Shown piece by piece: positions 1 to 9,763 of a DNA stretch of 64,000 nt. The position numbers and the translations under genes are program-made. How positions within the stretch are numbered: the first letter of the stretch is position 1; each line of letters starts with the position of its first letter. The stretch covers positions 26,906-90,905 of the forward strand of contig NZ_WOEY01000009.1 of NCBI RefSeq assembly GCF_013177695.1. Direction: 5' to 3'. The stretch comes from Paraburkholderia solitsugae (lineage in GTDB: Bacteria; Pseudomonadota; Gammaproteobacteria; Burkholderiales; Burkholderiaceae). The notes under the pieces are model-generated. The model was given only the letters and a program-made list of their open reading frames with translations. It was not told where the DNA came from and ran no database searches.

Positions 1-173
1 GCGCGCCAGGCGTCTACCCGGCTAATTGGCCGATTGACGGAAAGACAGGCGCCAGGCACGGCGGGCTGCCGCCATCGCGCCTGACCCGGGCACAGCGCTT
101 GCCGGACGCGCCAGCCAGGCGCCCCCACCTGGAACCCCAGTATCCGTGCAGAATAAGTCTCCACATTGGGCGC

Positions 174-179
174 TACAAT
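174..179 (+). promoter_or_regulatory. Candidate -10 box of pepP
   Basis: TACAAT, a form that recurs before several genes in this window. It ends six bases before the pepP ATG, so the expected transcription start falls on or next to the start codon. I see no good -35 box. Confidence 0.45.
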
Positions 180-185
180 CGCACG

Positions 186-1592
186 ATGAACCAGCCGACC
201 GAACCCACCATCGCCATCGACGTCTACCGCACGCGCCGCGAGCGCGTACTCGCCGCGCTGCGCGCGGCGGGCGGGGGCGTCGCCATCGTCCCCACCGCGC
301 CGGAAAAGCTGCGTAACCGGGACGCCGACTACCCCTACCGGCACGATAGCTACTTCTACTATCTGACGGGCTTCACCGAACCCGAGGCGTGGCTGGTGCT
401 CGATGCAAGCGCCGCGCCGGGCGAGCCGGCTTCGATCCTGTTCTGCCGCGAGAAGAATGTCGAGCGCGAGACGTGGGAAGGCTTCCGTTTTGGGCCAGAC
501 GGCGCGCGCGAGGCGTTCGGCTTCGACGCAGCCTTCGCTGTCAGCGAAGTCAATACGCAATTGCCGCGCATTCTCGCCGACAAGCCGTCGCTGCATTACG
601 CGCTCGGCACCTCGGCGCAACTGGACGAACAGGTGCGCGGCTGGCTCGATGCCGTACGCGCACAAGGCCGCGGCGGGGTCGCCACCCCTACCGTCGCGCG
701 TGACCTGATCCCATTGATCGACGACATGCGGCTCGTTAAGGATCCCCACGAACTCGCCATCATGCGCCGCGCCGGACAGATTTCCGCGCAAGCGCATCGC
801 CGTGCGATGGCCGCCTGCCACCCCGGCGTGCGCGAGTACGAACTCGAAGCCGAGCTGCTCTACACATTCCGCAAATTCGGCGCGCAGGCGCCCGCCTACA
901 CGTCGATTGTCGCCGCAGGCGCCAATGCCTGCGTGCTGCACTACCCCGCCGGCAACGCGATTGCCCAGGACGGCGACCTGATCCTGATCGACGCCGCCTG
1001 CGAGCTCGACGGCTACGCATCCGACATCACCCGCACCTTCCCGGCGAGCGGCCGCTTCACGCCGGCGCAGCGCGAGCTGTACGACATCGTGCTGGCCGCG
1101 CAGCAGGCTGCCGTCGACGCCACCCGCGTCGGCGCCACCTTCGACGATCCGCATCAGGCCGCCGTGCGGATGCTGTCGCAGGGTCTGCTCGATACCGGCA
1201 TCATCGACCGCACGAAGTTCGCCTCGGTCGACGCCGTGATCGCCGAGCGCGCCTATGCGCCGTTCTATATGCACCGTACCGGCCACTGGCTCGGCATGGA
1301 CGTGCACGATGTCGGCGACTACCGCGAACGCGGTGCGCCGCGCGACGAAGCGGGCGCACTGCCGTGGCGCACGCTGCAGGCGGGGATGACGCTGACCGTC
1401 GAGCCCGGTCTGTATATTCGTCCGACCGAAGGTGTGCCCGAGCGCTACTGGAACATCGGTATCCGCATCGAGGACGACGCGATCGTCACGCCCACCGGCT
1501 GCGAGCTGCTCACGCGCGACGTCCCGGTGGCGGCCGACGAGATCGAGGCGCTGATGCAGGAAGCCCGCACGGCCCAGGAAGCCGGGAAGTAA
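186..1592 (+). CDS. pepP: Xaa-Pro aminopeptidase (aminopeptidase P)
   Basis: Cytosolic metallopeptidase that removes an N-terminal residue preceding proline. The 468-aa protein has an N-terminal creatinase-like domain (DSYFYYLTGF, EAWLVLD) and a C-terminal pita-bread domain. Its dinuclear-metal ligands are visible: two Asp in DAACELDGYASDITRTF (about residues 268-280), His in GHWLGMDVHD (about 365), Glu in TVEPGLYI (about 405) and Glu in IRIEDDAI (about 428). The frame is open upstream to base 99, but homology begins at the ATG at 186. A TACAAT box six bases before that ATG suggests a very short or absent leader. The ubiH-family gene follows 42 bp later and is probably co-transcribed. Confidence 0.95.
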   Translation: MNQPTEPTIAIDVYRTRRERVLAALRAAGGGVAIVPTAPEKLRNRDADYPYRHDSYFYYLTGFTEPEAWLVLDASAAPGEPASILFCREKNVERETWEGFRFGPDGAREAFGFDAAFAVSEVNTQLPRILADKPSLHYALGTSAQLDEQVRGWLDAVRAQGRGGVATPTVARDLIPLIDDMRLVKDPHELAIMRRAGQISAQAHRRAMAACHPGVREYELEAELLYTFRKFGAQAPAYTSIVAAGANACVLHYPAGNAIAQDGDLILIDAACELDGYASDITRTFPASGRFTPAQRELYDIVLAAQQAAVDATRVGATFDDPHQAAVRMLSQGLLDTGIIDRTKFASVDAVIAERAYAPFYMHRTGHWLGMDVHDVGDYRERGAPRDEAGALPWRTLQAGMTLTVEPGLYIRPTEGVPERYWNIGIRIEDDAIVTPTGCELLTRDVPVAADEIEALMQEARTAQEAGK

Positions 1593-1634
1593 CCCAGTAG
1601 CAACCCAGGCAGTCACCCAAGGAAGTAACCCGCA

Positions 1635-2882
1635 ATGAACGACGTTTCCCAGTCGACGGTGATTCTGAAGCCCGCCGCGTCCGATCATTCCTTCGATTTC
1701 GACGTGACGATCGTCGGCGCCGGGCCGGTCGGGCTGGCGCTTGCCGGCTGGCTGGCGCGCCGCAGCGCGACGCGGGCGCTGAAGATCGCACTGATCGACG
1801 CGCGCGAGCCGGAAGATTCGATTGCCGATCCGCGTGCGATCGCCGTGTCGCATGGCAGCCGGATGATTCTCGAACCGCTGCGCTGGCCCGCTGACGCCAC
1901 CGCGATCCAGCGCATCCACGTGTCGCAGCGCGGCCACTTCGGCCGCACGCTGATCGACCACAGCGAGCACGGCCTGCCGGCGCTAGGCTACGTGCTGCGT
2001 TATGGGTCGATCGTGCATGGTCTTGCCGAAGCGGTTCATGCGACGTCCGTGCACTGGTTCCGGTCCACCTCCGCCGCGGCCCCGACTCAGGACCTCGACG
2101 GTGTCACGCTGCCGATCGAAACCGCGGGTGTCACACGCAATCTGCGCACGCGGATTCTGGTGAATGCCGAAGGCGGCCTGTTCGGCGACCAGAAACCCGC
2201 CGGGAGCGCGGGTAGCAGCGCTGGTCACAGTGCCAGCGGCGGCACGCGCGATTACGGGCAGACCGCGCTGGTCGGCACGGTCACCGTGTCGGCGCCGCAA
2301 CCGCATGTGGCATGGGAGCGCTTCACGTCGCAAGGGCCGATCGCGCTGCTGCCGATGGGCGGCGTGCGCGGCGCGAATTACGCGCTGGTCTGGTGCTGCG
2401 CACCCGACGAAGCCGCGCGACGCACGCAACTCACGGACGACGAATTCCTGAGCGAACTCGGTGCCGCATTCGGCAACCGCATGGGCCGCTTTACGCAAAT
2501 AAGGGGGCGCGCCTCGTTCCCGCTAGGACTGAATGCGGTCGATACGCTGGTAAAGGGCCATGTCGTCGCAATCGGCAATGCGGCGCAAACGCTGCATCCA
2601 GTGGCGGGCCAAGGTCTGAATCTCGGTCTGCGCGACGCGCACGCGCTCGCCGATGCCTTGTCCACGGAAGGCCCCACCCCGCTCGCGCTGGCGACGTTCG
2701 CGCAACGCCGCGCGCTCGACCGGCGCCTGACGATCGGCGCGACCGACACGCTTGCGCGCCTGTTCACCGTCGACTTCCCCCCGCTCGCCACCTTGCGCGG
2801 CCTCGCCCTCACCGCGCTCGAATTCGTGCCGCCGGTGAAAACCGCGTTGGCGCGGCAAATGATGTTCGGTCAGCGCCGCTGA
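1635..2882 (+). CDS. UbiH/UbiF/VisC-family FAD-dependent hydroxylase
   Basis: Class A flavoprotein monooxygenase of the ubiquinone-biosynthesis hydroxylase family, which adds hydroxyl groups to the polyprenyl-benzoquinol ring at the membrane. The 415-aa protein has the FAD dinucleotide fold GAGPVG at residues 28-33 and the family signature GNAAQTLHPVAGQG near residue 313, which closes the FAD site. Length is normal (about 390-415 aa). The position after pepP resembles the enterobacterial pepP-ubiH-visC locus, so ubiH or ubiI (visC) are the likely identities, but sequence alone does not settle which ring position is modified. An insert rich in Gly and Ser near residues 190-210 (about SAGSSAGHSASGG) looks like a flexible loop. 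Confidence 0.9.
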   Translation: MNDVSQSTVILKPAASDHSFDFDVTIVGAGPVGLALAGWLARRSATRALKIALIDAREPEDSIADPRAIAVSHGSRMILEPLRWPADATAIQRIHVSQRGHFGRTLIDHSEHGLPALGYVLRYGSIVHGLAEAVHATSVHWFRSTSAAAPTQDLDGVTLPIETAGVTRNLRTRILVNAEGGLFGDQKPAGSAGSSAGHSASGGTRDYGQTALVGTVTVSAPQPHVAWERFTSQGPIALLPMGGVRGANYALVWCCAPDEAARRTQLTDDEFLSELGAAFGNRMGRFTQIRGRASFPLGLNAVDTLVKGHVVAIGNAAQTLHPVAGQGLNLGLRDAHALADALSTEGPTPLALATFAQRRALDRRLTIGATDTLARLFTVDFPPLATLRGLALTALEFVPPVKTALARQMMFGQRR

Positions 2883-3075
2883 GCGCGCCGCCCGCTCGCG
2901 CCCCGCGGCCGCTGCAGCCTTTTTAGGCAGATCAGGCAGGGCCCCGCGAGCGGTGCCGGTTCTATGAACCGGACCACTTTCATAGAAGATTTAATGAGTT
3001 ACGACAGACGCAAGTCGGGTGTCGGCTATCCGTTAACGCTAAAATAGCGGTTTTCCCTCGCATTTCGCGAATGCT

Positions 3076-3101
3076 CCGATTGACAGAATTTGATCAATCG
3101 G
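3076..3101. promoter_or_regulatory. Perfect inverted repeat in the dusB-fis leader
   Basis: CCGATTGA and TCAATCGG form an 8-bp perfect inverted repeat with a 10-bp spacer, ending 19 bases before the dusB start. It could be an operator or an RNA hairpin in the leader of the dusB-fis operon. No regulator is assigned. Confidence 0.4.
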
Positions 3102-3120
3102 TCGCAGGCGCGTCCAAGTC

Positions 3121-4188
3121 ATGCCTACTCTCGGCTCCCACAATCTGCGTAATAACCTGTTCGTCGCCCCCATGGCCGGCGTGACCGACCGGCCGTTCCG
3201 GCAGTTGTGCAAACGGCTGGGCGCGGGCTATGCGGTGTCGGAAATGGTCGCCTCGAACGCGCAACTGTGGAAAAGCGAAAAGACCATGCGCCGTGCCAAC
3301 CACACGGGCGAGGTCGAGCCGATTGCCGTGCAGATCGCCGGCGCCGATCCGGCCATGATGGCCGAAGCCGCGCGCTACAACGTGGCGAACGGCGCGCAGA
3401 TCATCGACATCAACATGGGCTGCCCGGCCAAGAAGGTGTGCAACGTGGCCGCGGGCTCCGCCTTGCTGCAGAACGAACCGCTGGTGCAGCGCATCGTCGA
3501 GGCGGTGGTAGGCGCGGTGGGCATCGGCCCTGACGCGGTGCCCGTCACGCTGAAGATCCGCACCGGCTGGGATCGCGACAACAAGAACGCTTTGACGGTA
3601 GCGCGTCTGGCCGAGGCCGCCGGCATTTCGATGCTGACCGTGCACGGCCGCACGCGCGCCGACCTGTATCACGGCGACGCCGAATACGAGACCATTGCCG
3701 CCGTCAAAGCGGCGGTGCGCATTCCGGTGGTCGCCAATGGCGACATTACGTCGCCGCAAAAAGCCCGCGAGGTGCTCGCCGCCACCGGCGCCGACGCCAT
3801 CATGATCGGCCGCGCCGCGCAGGGGCGTCCGTGGCTGTTCCGCGAGATCGAGCATTTCCTGCAAACGGGCGAGTTGCTGCCGCCGCCACGCATCGACGAA
3901 ATCCAGCAGGTGATGAACGAGCATCTCGAAGATCACTACGCGTTCTACGGCGAATTTACGGGTGTGCGCACAGCACGTAAGCATATCGGCTGGTACACTC
4001 GCGGCCTTTCTGGCGCCAACGTGTTCCGGCACCGCATGAATACGCTGGACACCACGCGCGAACAACTCCTCGCCGTCAACGAATTCTTCGACGCCCAAAA
4101 GGCGATCTCCGACCGCCTCGTCTACGTCGACGAGACGCTCACCAAGAACGACGGCGAGCCGGACCATACCGACCGACTAGCAGCATGA
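3121..4188 (+). CDS. dusB: tRNA-dihydrouridine synthase B
   Basis: FMN-dependent enzyme that reduces uridines in the tRNA D-loop with NADPH. The 355-aa product shows the Dus TIM barrel: FVAPMAGVTDRPFR at the N-terminus, the catalytic cysteine in NMGCPAKKVCN (about C101), the FMN-phosphate region GADAIMIGRAAQGRPW, and the C-terminal helical tRNA-binding domain. Its last codons overlap the fis start by four bases (ATGA), the conserved dusB-fis arrangement of proteobacteria, so the two are almost certainly one transcript. Confidence 0.97.
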   Translation: MPTLGSHNLRNNLFVAPMAGVTDRPFRQLCKRLGAGYAVSEMVASNAQLWKSEKTMRRANHTGEVEPIAVQIAGADPAMMAEAARYNVANGAQIIDINMGCPAKKVCNVAAGSALLQNEPLVQRIVEAVVGAVGIGPDAVPVTLKIRTGWDRDNKNALTVARLAEAAGISMLTVHGRTRADLYHGDAEYETIAAVKAAVRIPVVANGDITSPQKAREVLAATGADAIMIGRAAQGRPWLFREIEHFLQTGELLPPPRIDEIQQVMNEHLEDHYAFYGEFTGVRTARKHIGWYTRGLSGANVFRHRMNTLDTTREQLLAVNEFFDAQKAISDRLVYVDETLTKNDGEPDHTDRLAA

Positions 4189-4418
4189 GCAAGAACAATA
4201 TCGAACAATCTGTCCGCGATAGCCTGGGGATGTACTTCCAGGATCTCGACGGCTCCAATCCGCACGACGTCTACGACATGGTGATTTCGTGCGTGGAAAA
4301 ACCCTTGCTCGAAGTGGTGCTCGAGCAGGCCGGCGGCAATCAGTCGCTGGCCGCCGAGTATCTCGGCATCAACCGCAATACGCTGCGCAAGAAGCTGCAA
4401 CAGCACGGTTTGTTGTAG
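4185..4418 (+). CDS. fis: Fis-family DNA-binding protein
   Basis: Small nucleoid-associated protein that bends DNA and adjusts transcription of growth-related promoters. The 77-aa protein ends in the helix-turn-helix characteristic of Fis and the NtrC C-terminus ([17 protein letters not shown], about residues 55-71). It is shorter than the 98-aa E. coli protein, lacking most of the N-terminal beta-hairpin arm needed for Hin/Gin inversion, which is normal for betaproteobacterial Fis. It is translationally coupled to dusB through a four-base overlap and sits just upstream of purH. Confidence 0.95.
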   Translation: MSKNNIEQSVRDSLGMYFQDLDGSNPHDVYDMVISCVEKPLLEVVLEQAGGNQSLAAEYLGINRNTLRKKLQQHGLL

Positions 4419-4464
4419 TTTTTCGGCGCCCTGCCACGTTTCCCTTCGGCTTTTCGTCTTCATC

Positions 4465-6030
4465 ATGATCAAGCAAGCGCTCATCTCCGTTTCCGACAAG
4501 TCCGGCATCGTCGACTTCGCCAAGTCGCTGTCGGACCTCGGCGTCAAGATCCTGTCGACCGGCGGCACCGCGAAACTGCTCGCGGACGCGGGTCTGTCCG
4601 TCACCGAAGTCGCCGACTACACGGGCTTCCCGGAAATGCTGGACGGGCGCGTGAAAACGCTGCATCCGAAGGTGCACGGCGGCATTCTCGCGCGCCGCGA
4701 CCTGCCGGAACACATGGCAGCGCTTGAAAAGCACGACATCCCGACGATCGACCTGCTGGTCGTGAATCTGTACCCGTTCGTGCAGACCGTGTCGAAGGAA
4801 GTGTGCTCGCTGGAAGACGCGATCGAGAACATCGACATCGGCGGCCCGACCATGCTGCGCTCGGCCGCGAAGAATCATCGCGACGTGACGGTGGTGGTCG
4901 ATCCGGCGGATTACGCGGTCGTGCTCGAGGAAATGCGCGCGAACAGCAACGCGGTTTCGTACAAGACGAACTTCCGTCTGGCTACCAAGGTATTCGCGCA
5001 CACCGCGCAGTACGACGGCGCGATCACGAACTACCTGACGAGCCTGACCGACGAGCTGCAACATTCGTCGCGCAATGCTTACCCGGCTACGTTCAACCTG
5101 GCGTTCGACAAGGTGCAGGACCTGCGCTACGGCGAAAACCCGCATCAGAGCGCTGCGTTTTACCGCGACCTGGTGGTGCAACCGGGCGCGCTGGCAAACT
5201 ACAACCAGTTGCAAGGCAAGGAACTGTCGTACAACAACATCGCCGATTCCGATGCAGCGTGGGAATGCGTGAAGACGTTCGACGTGCCGGCTTGCGTGAT
5301 CGTCAAGCACGCGAATCCGTGCGGCGTTGCAGTGGGCGCGGACGCGAACGAAGCGTATGCAAAGGCGTTCCAGACCGATCCGACCTCGGCGTTCGGCGGC
5401 ATCATCGCGTTCAACCGTGAAGTCGACGAAACGGCGGCGCAAGCGGTGGCCAAGCAGTTCGTCGAAGTGCTGATCGCACCGTCGTTCAGCACGGCGGCTC
5501 GCCAGGTGTTCGCGGCCAAGCAGAACGTGCGTCTGCTGGAAATCGCTTTGGGTGACGGCCATAACGCGTTCGATCTGAAGCGCGTCGGCGGCGGCCTGCT
5601 AGTGCAATCGCTCGATTCGAAGAACGTGCAGCCGCGCGAATTGCGCGTGGTCACGAAACGTCACCCGACGCCGAAGGAAATGGACGACCTGCTGTTCGCA
5701 TGGCGCGTGGCGAAGTACGTGAAGTCGAACGCGATTGTGTTCTGCGGCAACGGCATGACGCTCGGCGTCGGCGCGGGCCAGATGAGCCGCGTGGACTCGG
5801 CGCGCATCGCCAGCATCAAGGCGCAGAATGCCGGTCTGACGCTGACCGGTTCGGCCGTGGCGTCGGATGCGTTCTTCCCGTTCCGCGACGGTCTGGACGT
5901 GGTGGTCGCGGCAGGCGCGACCTGCGTGATTCAACCGGGCGGCTCGATGCGCGATGACGAAGTGGTCAGCGCGGCGGACGAGCACAACATTGCGATGGTG
6001 TTGACTGGCGTGCGTCACTTCCGGCATTGA
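4465..6030 (+). CDS. purH: Bifunctional AICAR transformylase / IMP cyclohydrolase
   Basis: Catalyses the last two steps of de novo IMP synthesis: formylation of AICAR using 10-formyl-THF, then ring closure. The 521-aa protein has an N-terminal MGS-like cyclohydrolase domain ([24 protein letters not shown], about residues 1-150) and a C-terminal transformylase with the catalytic Lys-His pair in [13 protein letters not shown] (about residues 281-282). It ends in [10 protein letters not shown], the usual family C-terminus. It follows fis by 46 bp and is closed by a strong intrinsic terminator. Confidence 0.98.
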   Translation: MIKQALISVSDKSGIVDFAKSLSDLGVKILSTGGTAKLLADAGLSVTEVADYTGFPEMLDGRVKTLHPKVHGGILARRDLPEHMAALEKHDIPTIDLLVVNLYPFVQTVSKEVCSLEDAIENIDIGGPTMLRSAAKNHRDVTVVVDPADYAVVLEEMRANSNAVSYKTNFRLATKVFAHTAQYDGAITNYLTSLTDELQHSSRNAYPATFNLAFDKVQDLRYGENPHQSAAFYRDLVVQPGALANYNQLQGKELSYNNIADSDAAWECVKTFDVPACVIVKHANPCGVAVGADANEAYAKAFQTDPTSAFGGIIAFNREVDETAAQAVAKQFVEVLIAPSFSTAARQVFAAKQNVRLLEIALGDGHNAFDLKRVGGGLLVQSLDSKNVQPRELRVVTKRHPTPKEMDDLLFAWRVAKYVKSNAIVFCGNGMTLGVGAGQMSRVDSARIASIKAQNAGLTLTGSAVASDAFFPFRDGLDVVVAAGATCVIQPGGSMRDDEVVSAADEHNIAMVLTGVRHFRH

Positions 6031-6093
6031 TTCCGGCTTCGCGGACACCGCCTGATTCTTTATGACGCGGTAGTCGCAAACCAGGCTTGAGCG

Positions 6094-6133
6094 AAACGGC
6101 CCGACGGAGATTTCCGCCGGGCCGTTTTCTTTT
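6094..6133 (+). terminator. Intrinsic terminator after purH
   Basis: A nine-base stem AACGGCCCG / CGGGCCGTT, with an inner CGGAG/TTCCG extension, is followed by TTCTTTT. It lies 64 bases past the purH stop. Confidence 0.85.
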
Positions 6134-6266
6134 GCGTGTGTGCGTGATCCCCTTTCAACGCATGCGACAGTTTTTATTCCGTCGGCATCGCTGCACACCG
6201 ACCGCCGCACCACGCGTTCGTTGTAGTATCGCAAGCACTTAGTTTTCACCGCAGATGCGGCACCTC

Positions 6267-6809
6267 ATGAGAATTCTCGGCATCGACCCCGGCTTGCGCG
6301 TGACCGGTTTTGGCGTAATCGATCAAACTGGACACACGCTTAGCTACGTCGCAAGCGGCGTGATCAAGACCGCCGACGCCGATCTGCCATCGCGTCTCGG
6401 CACCATTTTCGAAGGTATTTCGACGCTGGTCCGTCAGCATTCGCCGGATCAGTCGGCGATCGAAAAGGTGTTCGTCAACGTCAACCCGCAATCCACCCTG
6501 CTGCTCGGCCAGGCGCGCGGTGCGGCGATCTGTGGCCTGGTGGCGGGCGGTGTGCCGGTCGCCGAATATACGGCGCTGCAGTTGAAGCAGGCTGTGGTCG
6601 GCTACGGCCGCGCGACCAAGGAGCAGATGCAGCAGATGGTGGTGCGACTGCTCAACCTCTCCGGCGTGCCCAGCACCGACGCGGCCGACGCCCTCGGCAT
6701 GGCGATTTGCCACGCACACGGCGGCACGACTCTGAGCACGCTGGGCGGTATTGCGCCATCGCTGGCCAAGAAAGGCTTGCGAGTGCGGCGCGGGCGGTTA
6801 GTGGGGTAG
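6267..6809 (+). CDS. ruvC: Crossover junction endodeoxyribonuclease RuvC
   Basis: Dimeric resolvase that nicks Holliday junctions symmetrically. The 180-aa protein begins [11 protein letters not shown], the conserved RuvC N-terminus with catalytic Asp7. A second acidic residue lies in AIEKVFVN (about E66) and two more Asp in [10 protein letters not shown]. An ATG 12 bases upstream (6255) is also in frame, but 6267 matches the family start. The C-terminal tail ([13 protein letters not shown]) is basic and slightly longer than in E. coli. First gene of the ruvCAB cluster. Confidence 0.96.
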   Translation: MRILGIDPGLRVTGFGVIDQTGHTLSYVASGVIKTADADLPSRLGTIFEGISTLVRQHSPDQSAIEKVFVNVNPQSTLLLGQARGAAICGLVAGGVPVAEYTALQLKQAVVGYGRATKEQMQQMVVRLLNLSGVPSTDAADALGMAICHAHGGTTLSTLGGIAPSLAKKGLRVRRGRLVG

Positions 6810-6925
6810 GCGAAGGCGGCGCTCCAGCCACGTTCGCGTTACGCGCGCACGGATCGTGGTGCGCGCCACGCCCGACGCGCACTCGCTGCGCTACACTCGC
6901 CCTTTCTCTCAAGATTGAATTCGCC

Positions 6926-7507
6926 ATGATCGGTCGCATTGCCGGCGTTCTGCTGGAAAAAACCCCGCCGCATCTGCTCGTCGACTGCAACGGCGTCGGT
7001 TACGAAGTCGATGTGCCGATGAGCACGTTCTACAACCTGCCGTCGACCGGCGAACGCGTCGTGCTGCTCACGCAAATGATCGTGCGTGAAGACGCGCATC
7101 TGCTCTATGGCTTCGGCACCGCCGAAGAACGCTCGACCTTCCGCGAGTTGCTGAAGATTACGGGCATCGGCGCGCGCATGGCGCTCGCCGTGCTCTCCGG
7201 GATGAGCGTGCACGAACTGGCGCAGACCGTCACGATGCAGGACGCAGCGCGCCTGACTCGCGTGCCGGGCATCGGCAAGAAGACGGCGGAGCGGCTGCTC
7301 CTCGAACTGAAGGGCAAGATCGGCGCCGACCTGGGCGCGATGGCCGGCGCGGCGTCGGCATCCAACCATGCCTCCGATATCCTGAACGCACTGCTCGCAT
7401 TGGGTTACTCCGAAAAAGAAGCGTTGGCGGCCGTCAAGAACGTGCCGGCCGGCACCGGCGTTTCCGAGGGCATCAAGCTCGCGTTGAAGGCGTTGTCCAA
7501 GGGTTAA
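6926..7507 (+). CDS. ruvA: Holliday junction branch-migration protein RuvA
   Basis: Tetrameric junction-binding subunit that loads RuvB helicase rings. The 193-aa protein starts [12 protein letters not shown], the invariant RuvA N-terminus, and contains the OB-fold (residues 1-65), two helix-hairpin-helix motifs ([18 protein letters not shown] and [19 protein letters not shown]) and the C-terminal RuvB-contact domain ([16 protein letters not shown]). The frame is open upstream, but this ATG matches the family start. A TACACT -10-like box lies about 30 bases upstream. Confidence 0.97.
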   Translation: MIGRIAGVLLEKTPPHLLVDCNGVGYEVDVPMSTFYNLPSTGERVVLLTQMIVREDAHLLYGFGTAEERSTFRELLKITGIGARMALAVLSGMSVHELAQTVTMQDAARLTRVPGIGKKTAERLLLELKGKIGADLGAMAGAASASNHASDILNALLALGYSEKEALAAVKNVPAGTGVSEGIKLALKALSKG

Positions 7508-7639
7508 AACAGGCCATGTCGGTGGCGCCGCATGCGATGGGTCAAGCTTCGCATACGGCGGCGCGCCGCACACCCTGGCCGTTCGGCCGGGTTTCGCACC
7601 GGGCGCCGCCCAAGGGGACTTCCTTCGGGGCGCGCGCGG

Positions 7640-7645
7640 TACAAT
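7640..7645 (+). promoter_or_regulatory. Candidate -10 box of ruvB
   Basis: TACAAT preceded by a GC-rich block and ending six bases before the ruvB ATG, so any transcript from it would be leaderless or nearly so. There is no clear -35 box. Confidence 0.4.
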
Positions 7646-7651
7646 GACCGG

Positions 7652-8716
7652 ATGATCGAAACCGACAAACTCGCCGCCGAGCGCATCATCGCGGCCACGC
7701 CCGTCTCGCCGAACGAAGAAGCGTTCGAGCGCGCGTTGCGCCCGCGCCAGCTCGAAGAATATGTTGGGCAGGAAAAAATACGCGGTCAGCTGGAAATCTT
7801 CATCGAGGCTGCCAAGCGCCGGTCCGAGTCGCTCGACCACGTGCTGCTGTTTGGGCCGCCGGGTCTCGGCAAGACCACGCTCGCGCACATCATCGCGCGG
7901 GAAATGGGCGTCAATCTGCGGCAAACCTCCGGCCCGGTGCTCGAACGCGCCGGTGACCTTGCCGCGCTGCTCACCAATCTCGAAGCCAACGACGTCCTGT
8001 TCATCGACGAAATCCATCGGCTCTCGCCGGTCGTCGAAGAAATTCTGTATCCGGCGTTGGAGGACTATCAGATCGACATCATGATCGGCGAAGGACCGGC
8101 CGCGCGCAGCGTGAAGCTCGATCTGCAGCCGTTCACGCTGGTCGGCGCAACCACCCGTGCGGGCATGCTGACCAATCCGCTACGCGATCGCTTCGGGATC
8201 GTCGCACGGCTCGAGTTTTATAATGCCGAAGAACTGGCGCGCATCGTCACGCGTTCGGCGTCGTTGCTGCATGCGCAGATCCATCCGGACGGCGCATTTG
8301 AAATCGCCAAGCGCGCACGTGGCACGCCGCGGATCGCGAACCGGCTGCTGCGCCGTGTGCGCGATTTCGCCGAAGTGAAAGCGGACGGCAACATCACCGC
8401 GCAAGTGGCCGACGCCGCGCTCAAAATGCTCGACGTGGACGCGGTCGGCTTCGACCTGATGGACCGCAAACTGCTCGAAGCGATCCTGCACAAGTTCGAC
8501 GGCGGCCCGGTCGGCGTCGACAATCTGGCGGCGGCAATCGGCGAAGAGCGCGACACGATCGAAGACGTGCTCGAACCGTATCTGATCCAGCAAGGCTTCC
8601 TGCAACGCACGCCGCGCGGCCGCGTCGCTACACTGCTCACGTACCGGCATTTCGGTCTCGCCGCGCCGGACGCTTCGAGTCCCATATCCGGCCTGTGGGA
8701 TGCGGCCGCAACCTGA
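7652..8716 (+). CDS. ruvB: Holliday junction branch-migration helicase RuvB
   Basis: AAA+ ATPase that drives branch migration with RuvA. The 354-aa protein has Walker [13 protein letters not shown], Walker [12 protein letters not shown], sensor [18 protein letters not shown] and the C-terminal winged-helix domain ([16 protein letters not shown]). The start at 7652 gives the normal length, although the frame is open from 7532. A TACAAT box ends six bases before the ATG, as in pepP. The 144-bp gap after ruvA makes an internal promoter plausible. Confidence 0.97.
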   Translation: MIETDKLAAERIIAATPVSPNEEAFERALRPRQLEEYVGQEKIRGQLEIFIEAAKRRSESLDHVLLFGPPGLGKTTLAHIIAREMGVNLRQTSGPVLERAGDLAALLTNLEANDVLFIDEIHRLSPVVEEILYPALEDYQIDIMIGEGPAARSVKLDLQPFTLVGATTRAGMLTNPLRDRFGIVARLEFYNAEELARIVTRSASLLHAQIHPDGAFEIAKRARGTPRIANRLLRRVRDFAEVKADGNITAQVADAALKMLDVDAVGFDLMDRKLLEAILHKFDGGPVGVDNLAAAIGEERDTIEDVLEPYLIQQGFLQRTPRGRVATLLTYRHFGLAAPDASSPISGLWDAAAT

Positions 8717-8749
8717 GCCGGATACACGCCGCGTGAGACCGATTTAGGG

Positions 8750-9688
8750 ATGTCCGATCAAATCAAGCAGCCCACTTCACGCGGCGGCCTCGCGCAGTTA
8801 CTCGCGGGCAGAATCCGCTCGAAACTGGCGGCCGGCGTCACGCATCTGACAACCGGCAGCGGCCCCACACTCGACTACTCATCGCCGCCAGGAGACCCCG
8901 GCCTCTTCGGGCCCGACTCCGTGTGCTGGAAAGTCCACGCCGACTTCACGTCGATGATGACGGGCGGCATCAGCGCATTGCTGCTCCAGGCGCTGCATCC
9001 GCTGGCACTCGCCGGCGTATGGGACCATTCGACGTTTCGCACCGATATTCTGGGGCGCCTGCGCCGAACCGCGACTTTCATCTCCGGCACGACGTATGGC
9101 AGCCAGCTCGATGCTTTAGCGCTGATTGAGCGCGTAAAGCGCATTCACCTTGGCGTCACTGGCGTTGGACCTGATGGCCGGCCGTATCGCGCGAGCGACC
9201 CTGCCCTGCTGACGTGGGTGCACGTGGCTGAAGTGTCGAGTTTCATGGCTGCGCACCTGCGGTACGTGAACCCTTTGCTGCCCGTCGCCGCGCAGGATCG
9301 ATACTTCGCGGAAACCGCGCGCATCGCCGAGATGCTCGGCGCGTCGAACATTCCGCGCTCACGTGCCGAGATTGACGCTTATCTGCTCGCCATGCAGCCC
9401 GAGTTGGTGGCCAGCGAGCGCACTCAAGAAGTCGTGAGAGTTCTGATGAATGCGCCCGCCCCGACTGCAGCGATGCGGCCCGCGGGAGCATTGATGTTGA
9501 ATGCCGGCGTCGATCTGCTGCCCGATTGGGCGCAAACGATGTTGGGGTTCGAACGATTCGCCGGCATTCGCCGTGCGGTCACGAGGCCCGGCGTGAGGCT
9601 GGTCGCACCGGTGATCCGCTGGGCGCTGGTGAACGGTGTCTCGAAGCGGGCACGCCGACGTGTGGCGGCTACGCGCGAGTCGAAGTAG
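8750..9688 (+). CDS. MpaB-type oxygenase domain protein (DUF2236)
   Basis: The 312-aa protein belongs to the DUF2236 / MpaB / rubber-oxygenase superfamily, whose characterised members use a haem b held by His residues. Typical features are FTSMMTGGISALLLQALHPLALAGVWDHS near residues 65-93 (candidate haem-ligand His), TATFISGTTYG, RVKRIHLGVTG, and LLTWVHVAEVSSFMAAHLRY with a further His. The substrate is unknown. It is transcribed away from ruvB with a 33-bp gap and has no operon partner that hints at a pathway. It converges on the histidine phosphatase gene. Confidence 0.85.
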   Translation: MSDQIKQPTSRGGLAQLLAGRIRSKLAAGVTHLTTGSGPTLDYSSPPGDPGLFGPDSVCWKVHADFTSMMTGGISALLLQALHPLALAGVWDHSTFRTDILGRLRRTATFISGTTYGSQLDALALIERVKRIHLGVTGVGPDGRPYRASDPALLTWVHVAEVSSFMAAHLRYVNPLLPVAAQDRYFAETARIAEMLGASNIPRSRAEIDAYLLAMQPELVASERTQEVVRVLMNAPAPTAAMRPAGALMLNAGVDLLPDWAQTMLGFERFAGIRRAVTRPGVRLVAPVIRWALVNGVSKRARRRVAATRESK

Positions 9689-9763
9689 TCCGCGTCGACG
9701 AGAGCGCTCCCTGCGAAATCGTCTTGCCGCAAGATAGCTCCAAGCCAAATAACGCTTCGCCGA

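Noticed and set aside
4411..4425. TGTAGTTTTT at the fis stop codon as a third HexR-type operator
   Set aside because: The second half-site (TAC) is missing and the position is at a gene end, so it is a chance match.
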